Shown: one piece after another, positions 33,794 through 43,734 of the stretch
Layout: each line of letters starts with the position of its first letter
Position numbering within the stretch: position 1 is the stretch's first letter
Origin: Emticicia sp040253585
Lineage (GTDB): Bacteria; Bacteroidota; Bacteroidia; Cytophagales; Spirosomataceae
Direction of reading: 5' to 3'
Assembly (NCBI RefSeq): GCF_040253585.1
Contig: NZ_JBELAU010000011.1
Location: 62,001 to 126,000, forward strand
Length of the DNA stretch: 64,000 bases
The notes under the pieces: model-generated
What the model was told of the DNA's origin: nothing
The model's input: the letters and a program-made list of their open reading frames with translations, nothing else
Databases searched by the model: none
Program-made: the position numbers and the translations under genes

Positions 33794-35038
33794 ATGAAAG
33801 CAATTTCGATTGAAAATATTTCAAAAAAGTATATTCTGAGTCATAAAAAGAAGAAGTACCAAAATCTAAAAGAAAGTGTTTCTGGATTTTTTGGCGAACT
33901 TTTCACTTCAAAAGACGAAGAAGAAACAAAAGAAGTTTTCTGGGCTTTACGCAATGTTAGTTTTGATATTGAGCAAGGAGACCGTATCGGAATCGTAGGC
34001 TCGAATGGTGCAGGAAAATCTACTTTACTCAAAATTTTAAGCCGAATTACCGAACCTACCAGCGGGCAAGTAAAAGTAAATGGCCGAATGGCAAGTTTAT
34101 TGGAAGTTGGAACTGGTTTTCACCCCGAACTGACTGGCCGTGAGAATATTTTCTTGAACGGTGCTATTTTGGGTATGAAACAGCAAGAAATCAGAAGTCA
34201 ATTCGATGAAATTGTGAGTTTTGCAGGCATCGAAAAATTCTTAGACACACCCGTAAAACGCTATTCATCAGGAATGTACGTGCGTTTGGGTTTTGCAATT
34301 GCTGCTCACCTCGAACCCGAAATCTTAATTGTTGATGAAGTGTTGGCAGTTGGTGATTCCGAATTTCAAAAGAAATGTCTCGGCAAAATGAAAGACGTTT
34401 CGAGCAGCGGACGAACCATTTTATTTGTAAGTCATAACGCAACGGCCATTCAAGGACTTTGCAATAAAGCAGCATTCTTACAAAAAGGCAATTTGGTCAA
34501 ATATGGTGAAGTTGGTGAAGTATTACATGACTATATGACAAGTATTTCAAAATTCCAACTGCAACAAAATTGGGAAACGCCAGAAGAAGCTCCAGGAACT
34601 GATCAGGTAAGAATCAAAAATATTGAGGTTGTACCAGAATTTGTCAATGGTAGTAAAAATATTGATGTTCGCACACCATTAAAGGTAAATATTGAGTTTT
34701 GGAATATGCTCGAATCAGCACACTTAAATTTGAGTATATTTTTATACAATATGACAGGTGAATGTGTTTTTAATGTAGGTAGCCAAGCAAAAACATTTAC
34801 AAAAGGCCTAATTAAAGGAATGCTCGAAATTCCTGCTAATTTCTTAAATGATGGGTCTTACTACATTTCAATCATGATTGTAAAAGATACTGCCGACCCG
34901 ATTTATTTCATGGAAGATGCAATCAGTTTCGACGTAGCCGATTGGCGAGAAGGCACAAACTGGTACGGGAAATGGCCAGGAGCTGTACGTCCAATCAATA
35001 TTCCGGTCCAAACTTGGAAAGTTGATGGATTGATTTAA
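33794..35038 (+). CDS. ABC exporter ATP-binding protein with carbohydrate-binding C-terminus (Wzt)
   Basis: 414 aa. The ATPase half has Walker A GSNGAGKST near residue 75, the ABC signature YSSGMYVRLGFAIA and Walker B EILIVDEVLAVGD. Residues about 270-414 form a Wzt-type beta-sandwich domain (NIEVVPEFVNGSKNIDVRT, NDGSYYISIMIV), which in known systems recognises a terminal sugar cap on the lipid-linked glycan. So export here probably depends on a capped glycan made by the downstream glycosyltransferases. Confidence 0.93.
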   Translation: MKAISIENISKKYILSHKKKKYQNLKESVSGFFGELFTSKDEEETKEVFWALRNVSFDIEQGDRIGIVGSNGAGKSTLLKILSRITEPTSGQVKVNGRMASLLEVGTGFHPELTGRENIFLNGAILGMKQQEIRSQFDEIVSFAGIEKFLDTPVKRYSSGMYVRLGFAIAAHLEPEILIVDEVLAVGDSEFQKKCLGKMKDVSSSGRTILFVSHNATAIQGLCNKAAFLQKGNLVKYGEVGEVLHDYMTSISKFQLQQNWETPEEAPGTDQVRIKNIEVVPEFVNGSKNIDVRTPLKVNIEFWNMLESAHLNLSIFLYNMTGECVFNVGSQAKTFTKGLIKGMLEIPANFLNDGSYYISIMIVKDTADPIYFMEDAISFDVADWREGTNWYGKWPGAVRPINIPVQTWKVDGLI

Positions 35039-35070
35039 AAATTGATAGTTGATAATTTATAATTAAAAAA

Positions 35071-36150
35071 GTGGCTATAAACGTAACAAAATCTTTTTTA
35101 CCTCCGATTGAAGAATACCAAGAAATTATCAAAGGTATTTGGGAAAATACATGGCTGACCAATAATGGACCTTTAGTTAGAAAGTTGGAAGGACAACTAA
35201 AAGAGTATTTAAACGTTGAAAATCTACTTTTTGTAGGAAATGGAACAATTGCGATTCAGATTGCTCTCAAGGCACTGAACCTGACTGGTGAAATCATCAC
35301 TACGCCATTTTCCTATTGTGCTACAACCACTTCTATATTGTGGGAAAATCTGCAACCAGTTTTTGTTGATATAGAACCTAAAACATTCAACATCAATGCC
35401 GACTTAATTGAAGCAGCCATTACAGAAAAAACATCAGCAATCATGGCTACGCATGTATATGGTCGCCCATGTGATGTTGAGAAAATTGAAGAAATTGCAA
35501 AAAAACATAATCTGAAAGTCATTTACGATGGTGCTCACGGATTTGGAGCAATTTATAAAGGAAAATCTGTGCTTTCTTTTGGTGATATTTCAACCTGTAG
35601 TTTTCACGCAACCAAGGTATTTCATAGCATCGAAGGAGGTTGCATTGTAACTAATAATACTGAACTAAATAATAAACTGGAGCTTTATCGCAGTTTTGGC
35701 CACAAAAACGATGACTATTACACGATGGGCATCAACGGAAAAAACTCAGAGTTTCATGCAGCAATGGGGCTTTGTAACCTTCCAAAAGTAACCGATATAA
35801 TAAATAATCGTAGAGTAGTTTCAGAAAAATACGACGCTTTATTGAATTGGAAAAAATTGAGTCGTCCAACCAATGATATTGAAGGTTTTGAATATAATTA
35901 TGCTTACTACCCTGTCATTTTAGAATCAGAAGCAAAACTTTTAGAACTTACTGAGGCTCTAAAAAAAGAGAATATAACTCCAAGAAGATATTTTTACCCA
36001 TCTCTCAACCAATTGCCTTACTTAGATTTCTATAATCCTTGCCCTATTTCGGAAAACATTGCCCAAAGAGCGTTATCTTTGCCACTTTATTATGATTTGG
36101 CTTTAGAAGATGTCGAACGCATTGCAAGCATCATCAACGAAAATCTTTGA
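35071..36150 (+). CDS. DegT/DnrJ/EryC1 sugar aminotransferase
   Basis: 359 aa with a GTG start (no better ATG nearby). The PLP-binding Lys lies in CSFHATKVFHSIEGG, and the TTPFSYCATTTSILW and VIYDGAHGFGA blocks are typical of the nucleotide-sugar aminotransferase family. It would aminate a dTDP- or UDP-keto sugar for the exported polysaccharide. The regiospecificity cannot be read from sequence. A short spacer repeat precedes it. Confidence 0.92.
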   Translation: MAINVTKSFLPPIEEYQEIIKGIWENTWLTNNGPLVRKLEGQLKEYLNVENLLFVGNGTIAIQIALKALNLTGEIITTPFSYCATTTSILWENLQPVFVDIEPKTFNINADLIEAAITEKTSAIMATHVYGRPCDVEKIEEIAKKHNLKVIYDGAHGFGAIYKGKSVLSFGDISTCSFHATKVFHSIEGGCIVTNNTELNNKLELYRSFGHKNDDYYTMGINGKNSEFHAAMGLCNLPKVTDIINNRRVVSEKYDALLNWKKLSRPTNDIEGFEYNYAYYPVILESEAKLLELTEALKKENITPRRYFYPSLNQLPYLDFYNPCPISENIAQRALSLPLYYDLALEDVERIASIINENL

Positions 36151-36174
36151 GTTACACCTAAATCTGAGTTTCAT

Positions 36175-37149
36175 TTGGTAACTGTTTCTATCATAATTGT
36201 CAATTATCGTACGCCTGAATTAATTGTTGAATGTATCAAAACAATTAAGCAATTTACTAACCAAGTAAGCTACGAAGTAATTGTGGTTGATAATGCCTCA
36301 AAAGGTGATGACGAAGGTTATATCAAATCTTTCTTTCCAGAAACTATTTGGTTATCAATGAATTACAATGCAGGGTTTGCTCGTGCTAATAATGCAGGAA
36401 TGCGAATTGCAAAGGGGAAATATCTCCTACTTTTAAACTCTGATACTAAATTATACGAACCTGTAATTGACATTTGTGCCGCCAAACTCGACGCTCGCCC
36501 CGATGCCATTGCTGGTGGAGCTTACCAAGTTTATCCAGATTTAAGTCCTCGCACATTTTATCATACATTTACTTTTCGTCGTGATTTTTGGATAGTACCA
36601 CCAAAACTACGTAATTTTCTAAATTCATTTATTCATCAAACCCAATACCAAGACCCTGAACAGGTAGATTATATTGCGGCGGCTTTTTTGATGGTAAGGA
36701 GAGAAGGTTTTGAAAAAACTGGTGGACTTGACGAGGAGTTTTTCTTGTACGGTGAAGATACCGAATGGGGATATAGACTCGGAAAACTCGGAAAATTATT
36801 GGTTTTTAAAGGTTGTAATATCATTCATGAAGAATGGGGAAGCAAACCCGAACGCTATGAGGAAGCTCAAAATTATACTTACTTTAATCGTTTCGACCAC
36901 CAGATTCAACTTTCAAATTTAGTTTGGATTCGCAAACAATTCGGAGCATTGCATTATTTTCTATTAATGCTTCATTATTGGCTTTGGATACCTACATTTT
37001 ATTTGATGAAAATCGTCTCAAATTTAATTAGCTTGAAAAATCCGTTTTCAGAGCTCAAAAATCAGAAGAAATTCGCCAAAATGATTGGTGTTTTCTCGAA
37101 ATATTTTTGGAATATTTTGCTAAAAAAGCCAACGTTTTATAAACTTTGA
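36175..37149 (+). CDS. Family 2 glycosyltransferase (rhamnosyltransferase-like)
   Basis: 324 aa starting at TTG. The preceding in-frame stop is that of the aminotransferase at 36148, and no ATG exists before conserved sequence, so TTG is the only sensible start. GT-A fold motifs: VSIIIVNYRTPELI, VVDNASKGDD, LLLLNSDTKLY (DxD-like SDT) and the acceptor-side FFLYGEDTEWGYRLGK. It likely adds a rhamnose-like sugar to the lipid-linked glycan. Two C-terminal hydrophobic stretches suggest membrane contact. Confidence 0.88.
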   Translation: MVTVSIIIVNYRTPELIVECIKTIKQFTNQVSYEVIVVDNASKGDDEGYIKSFFPETIWLSMNYNAGFARANNAGMRIAKGKYLLLLNSDTKLYEPVIDICAAKLDARPDAIAGGAYQVYPDLSPRTFYHTFTFRRDFWIVPPKLRNFLNSFIHQTQYQDPEQVDYIAAAFLMVRREGFEKTGGLDEEFFLYGEDTEWGYRLGKLGKLLVFKGCNIIHEEWGSKPERYEEAQNYTYFNRFDHQIQLSNLVWIRKQFGALHYFLLMLHYWLWIPTFYLMKIVSNLISLKNPFSELKNQKKFAKMIGVFSKYFWNILLKKPTFYKL

Positions 37150-37289
37150 TATTGGTGATTTGGTACTGGTTCATTGGTTATTTGTCAAAAAACATCTACC
37201 ATTTTCCCAATAGCCAGCAATAAATAACAAATTTCCCAGTAACAAATAACGAATTTCCTAATAACCTGTAAACCAATAACCATTATCAA
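37150..37289. repeat. Spacer of AATAACAAATT/CCAGTAAC simple words
   Basis: The 140-base spacer contains TTGGTACTGGTTCATTGG at the left and repeated AATAACAAATTTCCCAGTA-like words at the right, partly complementary. It resembles the 8426-8494 spacer. No gene is present. Confidence 0.45.
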
Positions 37290-38390
37290 ATGAGTAAAAA
37301 ATTAGTTCTTTTTATCACACCTACTGGCGGACGTACAGGTTCAGAAATGCTATTATGGTATTTACTAAAACGCCTTTCGGGAAAGATAAAAACGGCCATT
37401 TATACTCGTCAAAATGGTGAATTATTTGCAAATCATTCAACGGCTGACCAAACTTTTGTGCATACAACCAGACGTGGATTTGTTTATCAAATTTACGAAG
37501 GAATCTATTACAAAATCTTCAAAATCACACCCGAAGAAAAGAAATTAATCAATATTCAAAAGCAAATTAAAGCAGACCGTTGGTATCTGAATACCCTAAC
37601 GATGCCCCAATTTGCCCGACTGGCATCAAAACTTAACGTTCCTTACGACCTGCATGTACACGAATTAGTAAGTATTTATGACGAAATTCGTTACGAAGAT
37701 TTTAAGTTTCAGTTCGATAATGCCGATCGAATTATATGTTGTTCCTCGATTGTCGAAAAACGAGTGAAGGAAATGGGTTATAAAAATACACTCCTACTCC
37801 ACTCATTCATTGATACTCAAACAATTACACTAAAAATTGGTGGCGAAACTATTCGTAAGAAACTCAATATTCCAGCCGATGCTTTTGTTTGGGTAATGTC
37901 AGGCTCAATGAATCTTCGGAAAGGTTATGATACCGTTTGTGATTTATTTGAGTTTTTACCTGCAAATACCTATATTGCTTGGCTCGGAAGCGTAAAACAA
38001 ACAGGAGTTTTACATTATATTCGCCAAAGAACTAAGCTCGAAAAGCTAAATTTCATCGAAATTGGCGAAAAATCAGATGAATACTACGATTATCTAAATA
38101 TTGCTAATGGATTTGTACTAACTGCTAAAGAAGATCCTTTTCCACTCGTTATGATGGAAGCGGCTTATCTCGAAAAACCAATTGTTGGCTATAATTCGGG
38201 CGGTATTTCTGAATTTGTACAGGAAGGAATGGGTAAAAGTATTGATAGCTTTAACCCAAAAGATTTGGCAGAAGCCATGATAGAAATTCAAAACAAAACA
38301 ATGGTTATTGACAAAGAAAAACTAAAAAATAGAGCTTTAACTTTTGATATTCAAAATCAAATTAGCAAGTGGGATTCAATTTTTGATTAA
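37290..38390 (+). CDS. Family 4 glycosyltransferase
   Basis: 366 aa GT-B enzyme. An N-terminal Gly-rich loop (PTGGRTGSEML) is followed by a Rossmann-like half, and the C-terminal half has GSMNLRKGYD and the EX7E motif in EDPFPLVMMEAAYLEKP. It is a retaining glycosyltransferase acting on nucleotide sugars. Its last bases precede the gmhA ATG by four bases, so it belongs to one operon. Confidence 0.88.
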   Translation: MSKKLVLFITPTGGRTGSEMLLWYLLKRLSGKIKTAIYTRQNGELFANHSTADQTFVHTTRRGFVYQIYEGIYYKIFKITPEEKKLINIQKQIKADRWYLNTLTMPQFARLASKLNVPYDLHVHELVSIYDEIRYEDFKFQFDNADRIICCSSIVEKRVKEMGYKNTLLLHSFIDTQTITLKIGGETIRKKLNIPADAFVWVMSGSMNLRKGYDTVCDLFEFLPANTYIAWLGSVKQTGVLHYIRQRTKLEKLNFIEIGEKSDEYYDYLNIANGFVLTAKEDPFPLVMMEAAYLEKPIVGYNSGGISEFVQEGMGKSIDSFNPKDLAEAMIEIQNKTMVIDKEKLKNRALTFDIQNQISKWDSIFD

Positions 38391-38394
38391 TAAT

Positions 38395-38985
38395 ATGGAT
38401 AATTATAACGAAATTTTAGCGGAGCTACAAGAAGCACAAAAAGTACTAAATGATTTTATTAGCTCTGAAGAAAATATTAAAAATATTGAAAAGGTAGCGG
38501 ATTTAATGGCGAATGCTATCAAGAATGGCAATAAAATTATTTCTTGTGGCAATGGTGGTTCGCATTGCGATGCCATGCATTTTGCTGAAGAACTTTCTGG
38601 ACGCTACCGAGATAACCGTAAATCATTGGCGGCAATTGCCATTTCTGATCCAAGCCATATTTCTTGCGTAGGAAATGATTATGGCTTTGATTATATTTTT
38701 TCAAGATTTATTGAAGGGTTGGGCAATACTGGAGATGTTCTTCTTGGAATTAGCACCAGTGGCAACTCAAAAAATATCATCAACGCTACCCAAGCGGCTC
38801 GTGAAAAAGGAATGAAAGTAGTGATTTTTTCTGGGAAAGATGGTGGAAAACTGGCAGGATTGGCCGATGTAGAAATAAGAGTACCTCACTTTGGCTATGC
38901 TGACCGCATTCAAGAAATTCATATTAAGGTCATTCACATATTGATTATGCTTATTGAGAAAAAAGTTTTAACCACTGCCAACTAA
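38395..38985 (+). CDS. gmhA: Sedoheptulose-7-phosphate isomerase GmhA
   Basis: 196 aa SIS-domain protein from the ATG at 38395; an in-frame ATG at 38344 lies inside the preceding gene. CGNGGSHCDAMHFAEELSG and GISTSGNSKNIINA are the GmhA active-site and phosphate-binding loops, and the C-terminal QEIHIKVIHILIMLIE helix is typical. It converts sedoheptulose 7-phosphate to D-glycero-D-manno-heptose 7-phosphate, the first step of ADP-heptose synthesis. With hldD at 2.1 kb it suggests heptose in this glycan or in the core. Confidence 0.95.
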   Translation: MDNYNEILAELQEAQKVLNDFISSEENIKNIEKVADLMANAIKNGNKIISCGNGGSHCDAMHFAEELSGRYRDNRKSLAAIAISDPSHISCVGNDYGFDYIFSRFIEGLGNTGDVLLGISTSGNSKNIINATQAAREKGMKVVIFSGKDGGKLAGLADVEIRVPHFGYADRIQEIHIKVIHILIMLIEKKVLTTAN

Positions 38986-40142
38986 TGAAAATATTATTTG
39001 TTAGCCACGATGCAAACAGAGCTGGAGCTCAACTTTTTTTGCTGAACATAATGAGATTTTTAAAGCAAAAAGGTGTAGAAATGCAACTTTTATTGCTTGG
39101 TGGTGGAGTTTTGGAAAATGATTTTTTAGAAATTTGTCCCAACCATTTTTGGCCAAATGCTAATCCTCAACAAAAAGGCATTAAAAAAGCACTTTCGAAG
39201 CTCGTAAAAAGTCAAAACGAAAAAGATGTAACGCAACAACTTTTAGAAAGACTCAAAAATGCTAATTTTGATTTTATCTATGCCAATACTATTGCCTCGG
39301 CACATGTCTTACCAAAACTTACTGAGTATGTTGACGCACCTTTGTTGGCACATATTCATGAATTAGAGTTTTCAATTCAGCTTTATTCGCAAAAAACAGA
39401 CAGAGATTTTTTGTTTAAACACGCAACAAAAATCATCGCTTGTTCAAAAGCAGTAGCTGAAAATATCATCGACAATCATGGAGTTTCTGCACAAAAAACT
39501 GAAGTTATCCATTCTTTTGTTGATAATGAAAGCATTCTAAACAGGATTGAATCAACAGATAATCAATCAATTAAAGCAAAATATAACCTTCCAAAAACGG
39601 GTTTCTTAATTGGTGGTTGCGGTAATGCTGAATGGCGTAAAGGTATTGATGTTTTTTTGCAGGTAATCAATCAAATCCTAAATACAAGCAACGAAAATTG
39701 TCACTTTGTTTGGATTGGTGTAAAAAAAGAAGGTGACTATTACGAACAAATTTCGTACGATATTGCAAAAATGGGTATCGGTGATAAAATTACCTTTATC
39801 GAACAAACACCTGATGCTATAGAATTGATCAATTGCCTTGATATTTTTACAATTGTGTCAAGAGAAGACCCCTTTCCACTCGTGATGCTTGAAGCTGCTT
39901 TAGCTCAAAAAACAATGATTGGCTTTGATAAGACTGGGGGTTGCAGTGAGTTTATTGAAGAAGATGCTGGAATAATTATTCCATACTTGAATACTTTTTC
40001 GATGGCTTCGAGTATAGTTAAGCTTTTCCTCAATCAATCTTATGCAAAGCAACTTGGACAAAAAGCCAAAGATAAAGTTTTGAATAAATACAGTTTTGAA
40101 AATTCAGTTTTAAAAATTGAAAGTTTGCTTGCGGCTCTCTGA
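38985..40142 (+). CDS. Family 4 glycosyltransferase
   Basis: 385 aa, starting at an ATG overlapping the gmhA stop (TAATG). The N-terminus MKILFVSHDANRAGAQLFL is the acceptor-binding loop of GT4 enzymes, and EDPFPLVMLEAALAQK is the EX7E donor site. It is similar in design to the GT4 at 37.3 kb, probably a distant paralogue. Translational coupling to gmhA suggests it handles a heptose-related step, an inference from position only. Confidence 0.88.
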   Translation: MKILFVSHDANRAGAQLFLLNIMRFLKQKGVEMQLLLLGGGVLENDFLEICPNHFWPNANPQQKGIKKALSKLVKSQNEKDVTQQLLERLKNANFDFIYANTIASAHVLPKLTEYVDAPLLAHIHELEFSIQLYSQKTDRDFLFKHATKIIACSKAVAENIIDNHGVSAQKTEVIHSFVDNESILNRIESTDNQSIKAKYNLPKTGFLIGGCGNAEWRKGIDVFLQVINQILNTSNENCHFVWIGVKKEGDYYEQISYDIAKMGIGDKITFIEQTPDAIELINCLDIFTIVSREDPFPLVMLEAALAQKTMIGFDKTGGCSEFIEEDAGIIIPYLNTFSMASSIVKLFLNQSYAKQLGQKAKDKVLNKYSFENSVLKIESLLAAL

Positions 40143-40222
40143 GTTTTTTAATGCCTTTTTCTAAAATTCCTTGATTTTTCAGCGAACTGGAAGCGGTCGC
40201 CGCCCGATTCGCACCAAAATAT

Positions 40223-41203
40223 ATGACACTTGTTTTTACACTTTGTTCGGTCAACTATTTAGCCCAAGCTCACACACTTGGGGACTCTTTGCGTGAGCAA
40301 AATCCTGGCTTTGAATATATTATTGGTTTGGTCGATAAACTCGAAACCAAAGATATTGACAAATCAAAACTACCTGATTATCAATTACTTGAAGTTAACA
40401 AAATCAATATTCCTGACTTTGAGGGAATGTGCGACCGTTACGATATTACCGAACTAAACACCGCAGTAAAACCCTATTATTTTGATTATTTTCTAAAGAA
40501 TCGACCAGAAATTACAAATATTGTTTATTTCGACCCCGATATTATTGTTTTTGATAAACTCACACATTTAGAAAATAACTTAGAAAAATATAATATTGTT
40601 GTTACTCCACACATCACGACTCCATATTATGACGATAAGTGGCAAAACGAAGAAGATGTTGTAAATACTGGTGTTTTCAACTTTGGTTTTGTGGCAATCA
40701 GACGTTCGGAAAGTGCAGAAAAAATGATAAATTGGTGGTGTGCAAAACTTTATAAAGAATGTGTTATCGATCTTTGCAATGGGCTTTTCGTTGACCAACA
40801 TTGGGCAGAATTCTTCCCTGTTTTCTTCGATAAAGTACTGATTGACAAACATTTAGGCAATAATGTAGCCTATTGGAATTTACACGAAAGAGTTTGTTCA
40901 ATAATTGAAGGGAAATGGTTTATTAACGAAAAAATCCCTTTACAGTTTTTCCATTATAGCGGATATTTGATCGCTAAACCAAATGAAGTATCCAAGTATC
41001 AAAACAGGATTGATTTTGAACATCGCACTGATATTGTTCCGCTCTTTGAATTATACAAAAATCAACTTTTGAATAATAATGAACTTTACTGGAAAAATTT
41101 CAAATGTGATTATGTAAAACCCAAAAGGATAAAACGGTATTTACGAGTCAGAAAATACTTAAAAATGCCTCTTGAAAAATTAGCACAAGTATTTGAATCT
41201 TGA
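40223..41203 (+). CDS. GT-A type glycosyltransferase (GT8-like)
   Basis: 326 aa. The N-terminus FTLCSVNYLAQAHTLGDSL and the metal-binding DxD in YFDPDIIVFD mark a GT-A nucleotide-diphospho-sugar transferase like those of the GT8 clan. VNTGVFNFGFVAI and DQHWAEFFP complete the pattern. A close structural paralogue lies at 42.2 kb but lacks the DxD. Likely adds one sugar in the polysaccharide; specificity unknown. Confidence 0.82.
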   Translation: MTLVFTLCSVNYLAQAHTLGDSLREQNPGFEYIIGLVDKLETKDIDKSKLPDYQLLEVNKINIPDFEGMCDRYDITELNTAVKPYYFDYFLKNRPEITNIVYFDPDIIVFDKLTHLENNLEKYNIVVTPHITTPYYDDKWQNEEDVVNTGVFNFGFVAIRRSESAEKMINWWCAKLYKECVIDLCNGLFVDQHWAEFFPVFFDKVLIDKHLGNNVAYWNLHERVCSIIEGKWFINEKIPLQFFHYSGYLIAKPNEVSKYQNRIDFEHRTDIVPLFELYKNQLLNNNELYWKNFKCDYVKPKRIKRYLRVRKYLKMPLEKLAQVFES

Positions 41204-41209
41204 TTATAT

Positions 41210-42232
41210 ATGCAAAATTTCATAGCACTTTGGCTGCACAGATTTAAAAAATACACCCATATATTTAAGGTTTACATTCATTTTTTTAGTGATTATTGCA
41301 AAATTTTTATCCTAAAAAAACGCTCATCCAAAAATATCACTGCCATTATTCTGACACAGCAGTTTGGCGATATTGTGGCAAGCGAACCACTTCTCCGACA
41401 AATCAGAGAAGCTCATCCAAACGATATACTACTTTGGATTATTAAGCCAGTTTTCAAAGAACTATTGGCCTATAATCCCAATATTGATATGATAATTGAT
41501 GATTTTTGTCCAAATCATCGTCTCTTATTGATAAATTCGGGCATTTTTGATAAAATATATAACCTACAATTTAGAAATAATAGCCATTGTGAAATATGCA
41601 ATGTTTACGTTGAAAATCCAGTAGCTGACTCAAAAGACATCACGATTCATAATTACTATTTTCAGGGTAATTTATTAAATGTTCAACAAAAAATTGCAGG
41701 TTTTCCTGTCACTGACCAACAACCGCAACTTTTTATTTCAAACAAAGAAATCAACAAAATTGAGACCTTATCATTACCACCCAAATTTATCATAGTACAT
41801 TGTCAGTCAGCACAAAATAGTCGAAATTGGGACAACAAAAAATGGGAAAAATTTATCAATTATTTCATCGAAAATACAGACCTAAATATTATTGAAATTG
41901 GATTAACGAGTGACCTAAAAATCGATTCGAAAAAATATATCAATTTATGCGGAAAACTTAGTTTACTCGAAACAGCCGAGGTTATTCGCCGAGCAAAATT
42001 GTTTGTTGGAATTGATAGTGGTCCCGCTCATTTAGCGAATGCAGTTGGTACTTTTGGCGTAATTATGATTGGTAAACTCGCAAATTTTATTAATCACATT
42101 CCTTACTCGGGAACTTACAAGTCAGGAAAAAATGCAATTATCATTAGAAATGAGACAGGTCCAAGTGCCGATATTACTGTTGAAGAGGTAATCGAGCAAA
42201 TAAAAACTAATCGTTTATTGTTAAAAGTTTAA
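41210..42232 (+). CDS. Family 9 glycosyltransferase (heptosyltransferase-like)
   Basis: 340 aa GT-B protein. ILTQQFGDIVASEPLLRQI is the GT9 acceptor loop, and IVHCQSAQNSRNWDNKKWEKF plus FVGIDSGPAHLANAVGT form the donor site. GT9 enzymes commonly transfer heptose, consistent with gmhA in the same operon. It has a basic N-terminus suggesting peripheral membrane binding. The gene is six bases after the previous stop. Confidence 0.88.
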   Translation: MQNFIALWLHRFKKYTHIFKVYIHFFSDYCKIFILKKRSSKNITAIILTQQFGDIVASEPLLRQIREAHPNDILLWIIKPVFKELLAYNPNIDMIIDDFCPNHRLLLINSGIFDKIYNLQFRNNSHCEICNVYVENPVADSKDITIHNYYFQGNLLNVQQKIAGFPVTDQQPQLFISNKEINKIETLSLPPKFIIVHCQSAQNSRNWDNKKWEKFINYFIENTDLNIIEIGLTSDLKIDSKKYINLCGKLSLLETAEVIRRAKLFVGIDSGPAHLANAVGTFGVIMIGKLANFINHIPYSGTYKSGKNAIIIRNETGPSADITVEEVIEQIKTNRLLLKV

Positions 42233-42239
42233 ATCAAAG

Positions 42240-43118
42240 ATGCTAATATTTACTGTCTGTTCGATTAATCAACTTCCTAATGCGATAGTTTTGGGAGATT
42301 CTTTGAAAACTCATAATCCGAACTATGATTTTCAAATTGGTTTGGTGGATAATCAATCTAATATTCCGACAGATTTTCAATCACCCTACCCTATTATTGA
42401 TGTTAATTTATTGAATATCAAAGGTTTTGAAAAAATGTCTGAGTGCTATACGCACGATGAACTCTTGGCAGATTGCAAGCCTTTTTTTGCCGAATATTTC
42501 TTACAAAAAACTGAGAAATTAGTTTTTATTGATTGTACTTCGGTTATTTTTCAATCTATTTCATTTATTTCTGACATTCTTGGGCATTCAAGTATTATAC
42601 TGACTCCACAATTACTATTTGCCAATGTTCACCCCGATGAAAAGCAAACCTTAAATTCGGGAATCTATCATTCGGGTTTTATAGGTTTCAAGAAAACCAA
42701 GGAGACGGTTAAGTTTCTGAAATGGTGGGGCGAAAATACCAGAACTAAAGGCTTTAAGAATATGTGTAAAGGCTTAAATGCTGACCAACTTTGGCTCGAA
42801 CATGTGCCTGCCATCTATGATGGGGTTCATATTCTGAAAGAGGCGGGCATCAATGTGGGTGATTGGAATTTACCAGAACGCAATATTTCGCAACTAAAAT
42901 CAGCCTCAAAACTTTACACAATTAATTATCGAGATAGAAATTTCCCGGCTGATTATAAAGAAAAATTGAGTAAATACTCTTATAAAAAACTATCTAAAAT
43001 TATACCCTCTTATGGTCTGGAAGCTCCCAATAAACAAACTATCGGGAAAACAATTGCCCAAAGAATTCGTTCTGTAAATAATTTGGTGGATCTGATTATT
43101 GATAAATTTACTGCATAA
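42240..43118 (+). CDS. GT-A-like protein with degenerate DxD motif
   Basis: 292 aa paralogue of the 40.2-kb enzyme: FTVCSINQLPNAIVLGDSL matches its N-terminus and NSGIYHSGFIGF its middle. At the metal-binding position, however, it reads VFIDCTSVIF instead of YFDPDIIVF, so the second Asp is lost. It may be inactive, act without metal, or be an accessory protein. It is the last gene of the polysaccharide locus. Confidence 0.75.
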   Translation: MLIFTVCSINQLPNAIVLGDSLKTHNPNYDFQIGLVDNQSNIPTDFQSPYPIIDVNLLNIKGFEKMSECYTHDELLADCKPFFAEYFLQKTEKLVFIDCTSVIFQSISFISDILGHSSIILTPQLLFANVHPDEKQTLNSGIYHSGFIGFKKTKETVKFLKWWGENTRTKGFKNMCKGLNADQLWLEHVPAIYDGVHILKEAGINVGDWNLPERNISQLKSASKLYTINYRDRNFPADYKEKLSKYSYKKLSKIIPSYGLEAPNKQTIGKTIAQRIRSVNNLVDLIIDKFTA

Positions 43119-43185
43119 ATACTTCATTCTGCCAAAAATTAACGAAATAAAGCTTGATTCAACCGTTAAAAATAAATTTTTGACT

Positions 43186-43193
43186 TAAATTTG
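43186..43193 (+). promoter_or_regulatory. Bacteroidota -7 element for the STAS gene
   Basis: TAAATTTG matches TAnnTTTG, 25 bases before the ATG at 43219. Confidence 0.6.
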
Positions 43194-43218
43194 CAAAAAT
43201 TAAAAGCTATCATCACTT

Positions 43219-43641
43219 ATGAGTTATTCAATTGAGAAAACCGAACACTACGCTCTTATCCAATTAAATGAGAGCAAATTCGATAAATCAATTACTGCCG
43301 AAATTGAAAAACAGATTGTCGTTTTATATCGTGAAGGATTGACAAATATGATTGTTGACTTCTCGAAAGTTTTAGAAATAGACGAATCGGGTCTTTCACT
43401 CCTAAGAAAAGCCACTCGTGTATGTCGTACCGAACAAGGTTTGTTTATTGTTTGCACGAAAGATGACGATATTCTTGACCTAATTGATGGCGAAAAAATA
43501 CCTGAAATTGTATTGCTCCCAACCACTGATGAAGGAATCGACGCCGTATTTATGAACGATCTGGAAAACGATTTCCGTGAAGAAAACGACGATGAATTCG
43601 ATTTAGGTGAAGACAATGGTTTTACGGAAGGCAAATTCTAA
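43219..43641 (+). CDS. STAS-domain protein (anti-sigma factor antagonist type)
   Basis: 140 aa. The STAS fold is clear: YALIQLNESKFDKSI, then a strand-loop-helix with MIVDFSKVLEIDESGLSLLRKA, where the Ser in DESGLS sits at the phosphorylation position of SpoIIAA-like proteins. The C-terminal 35 residues are strongly acidic. It is followed by RNase Z, a pairing seen in many Cytophagales. A regulatory partner is unknown. Confidence 0.88.
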   Translation: MSYSIEKTEHYALIQLNESKFDKSITAEIEKQIVVLYREGLTNMIVDFSKVLEIDESGLSLLRKATRVCRTEQGLFIVCTKDDDILDLIDGEKIPEIVLLPTTDEGIDAVFMNDLENDFREENDDEFDLGEDNGFTEGKF

Positions 43642-43734
43642 ATATTTTAAGTCCACAGTCAACTGTCAACAGACGACAGAGGCAAGTTTTATTCTAACAC
43701 TATCGTCCGTTGTCTGTGGACTATCGACCAATAT
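43641..43734. repeat. Inverted repeat spacer (GTCCACAG/CTGTGGAC)
   Basis: GTCCACAG near the left is complementary to CTGTGGAC near the right, and CAACAGACGACAG partly complements CGTCCGTTGTCTG. The STAS-rnz intergenic transcript can fold over most of its length. Confidence 0.6.
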
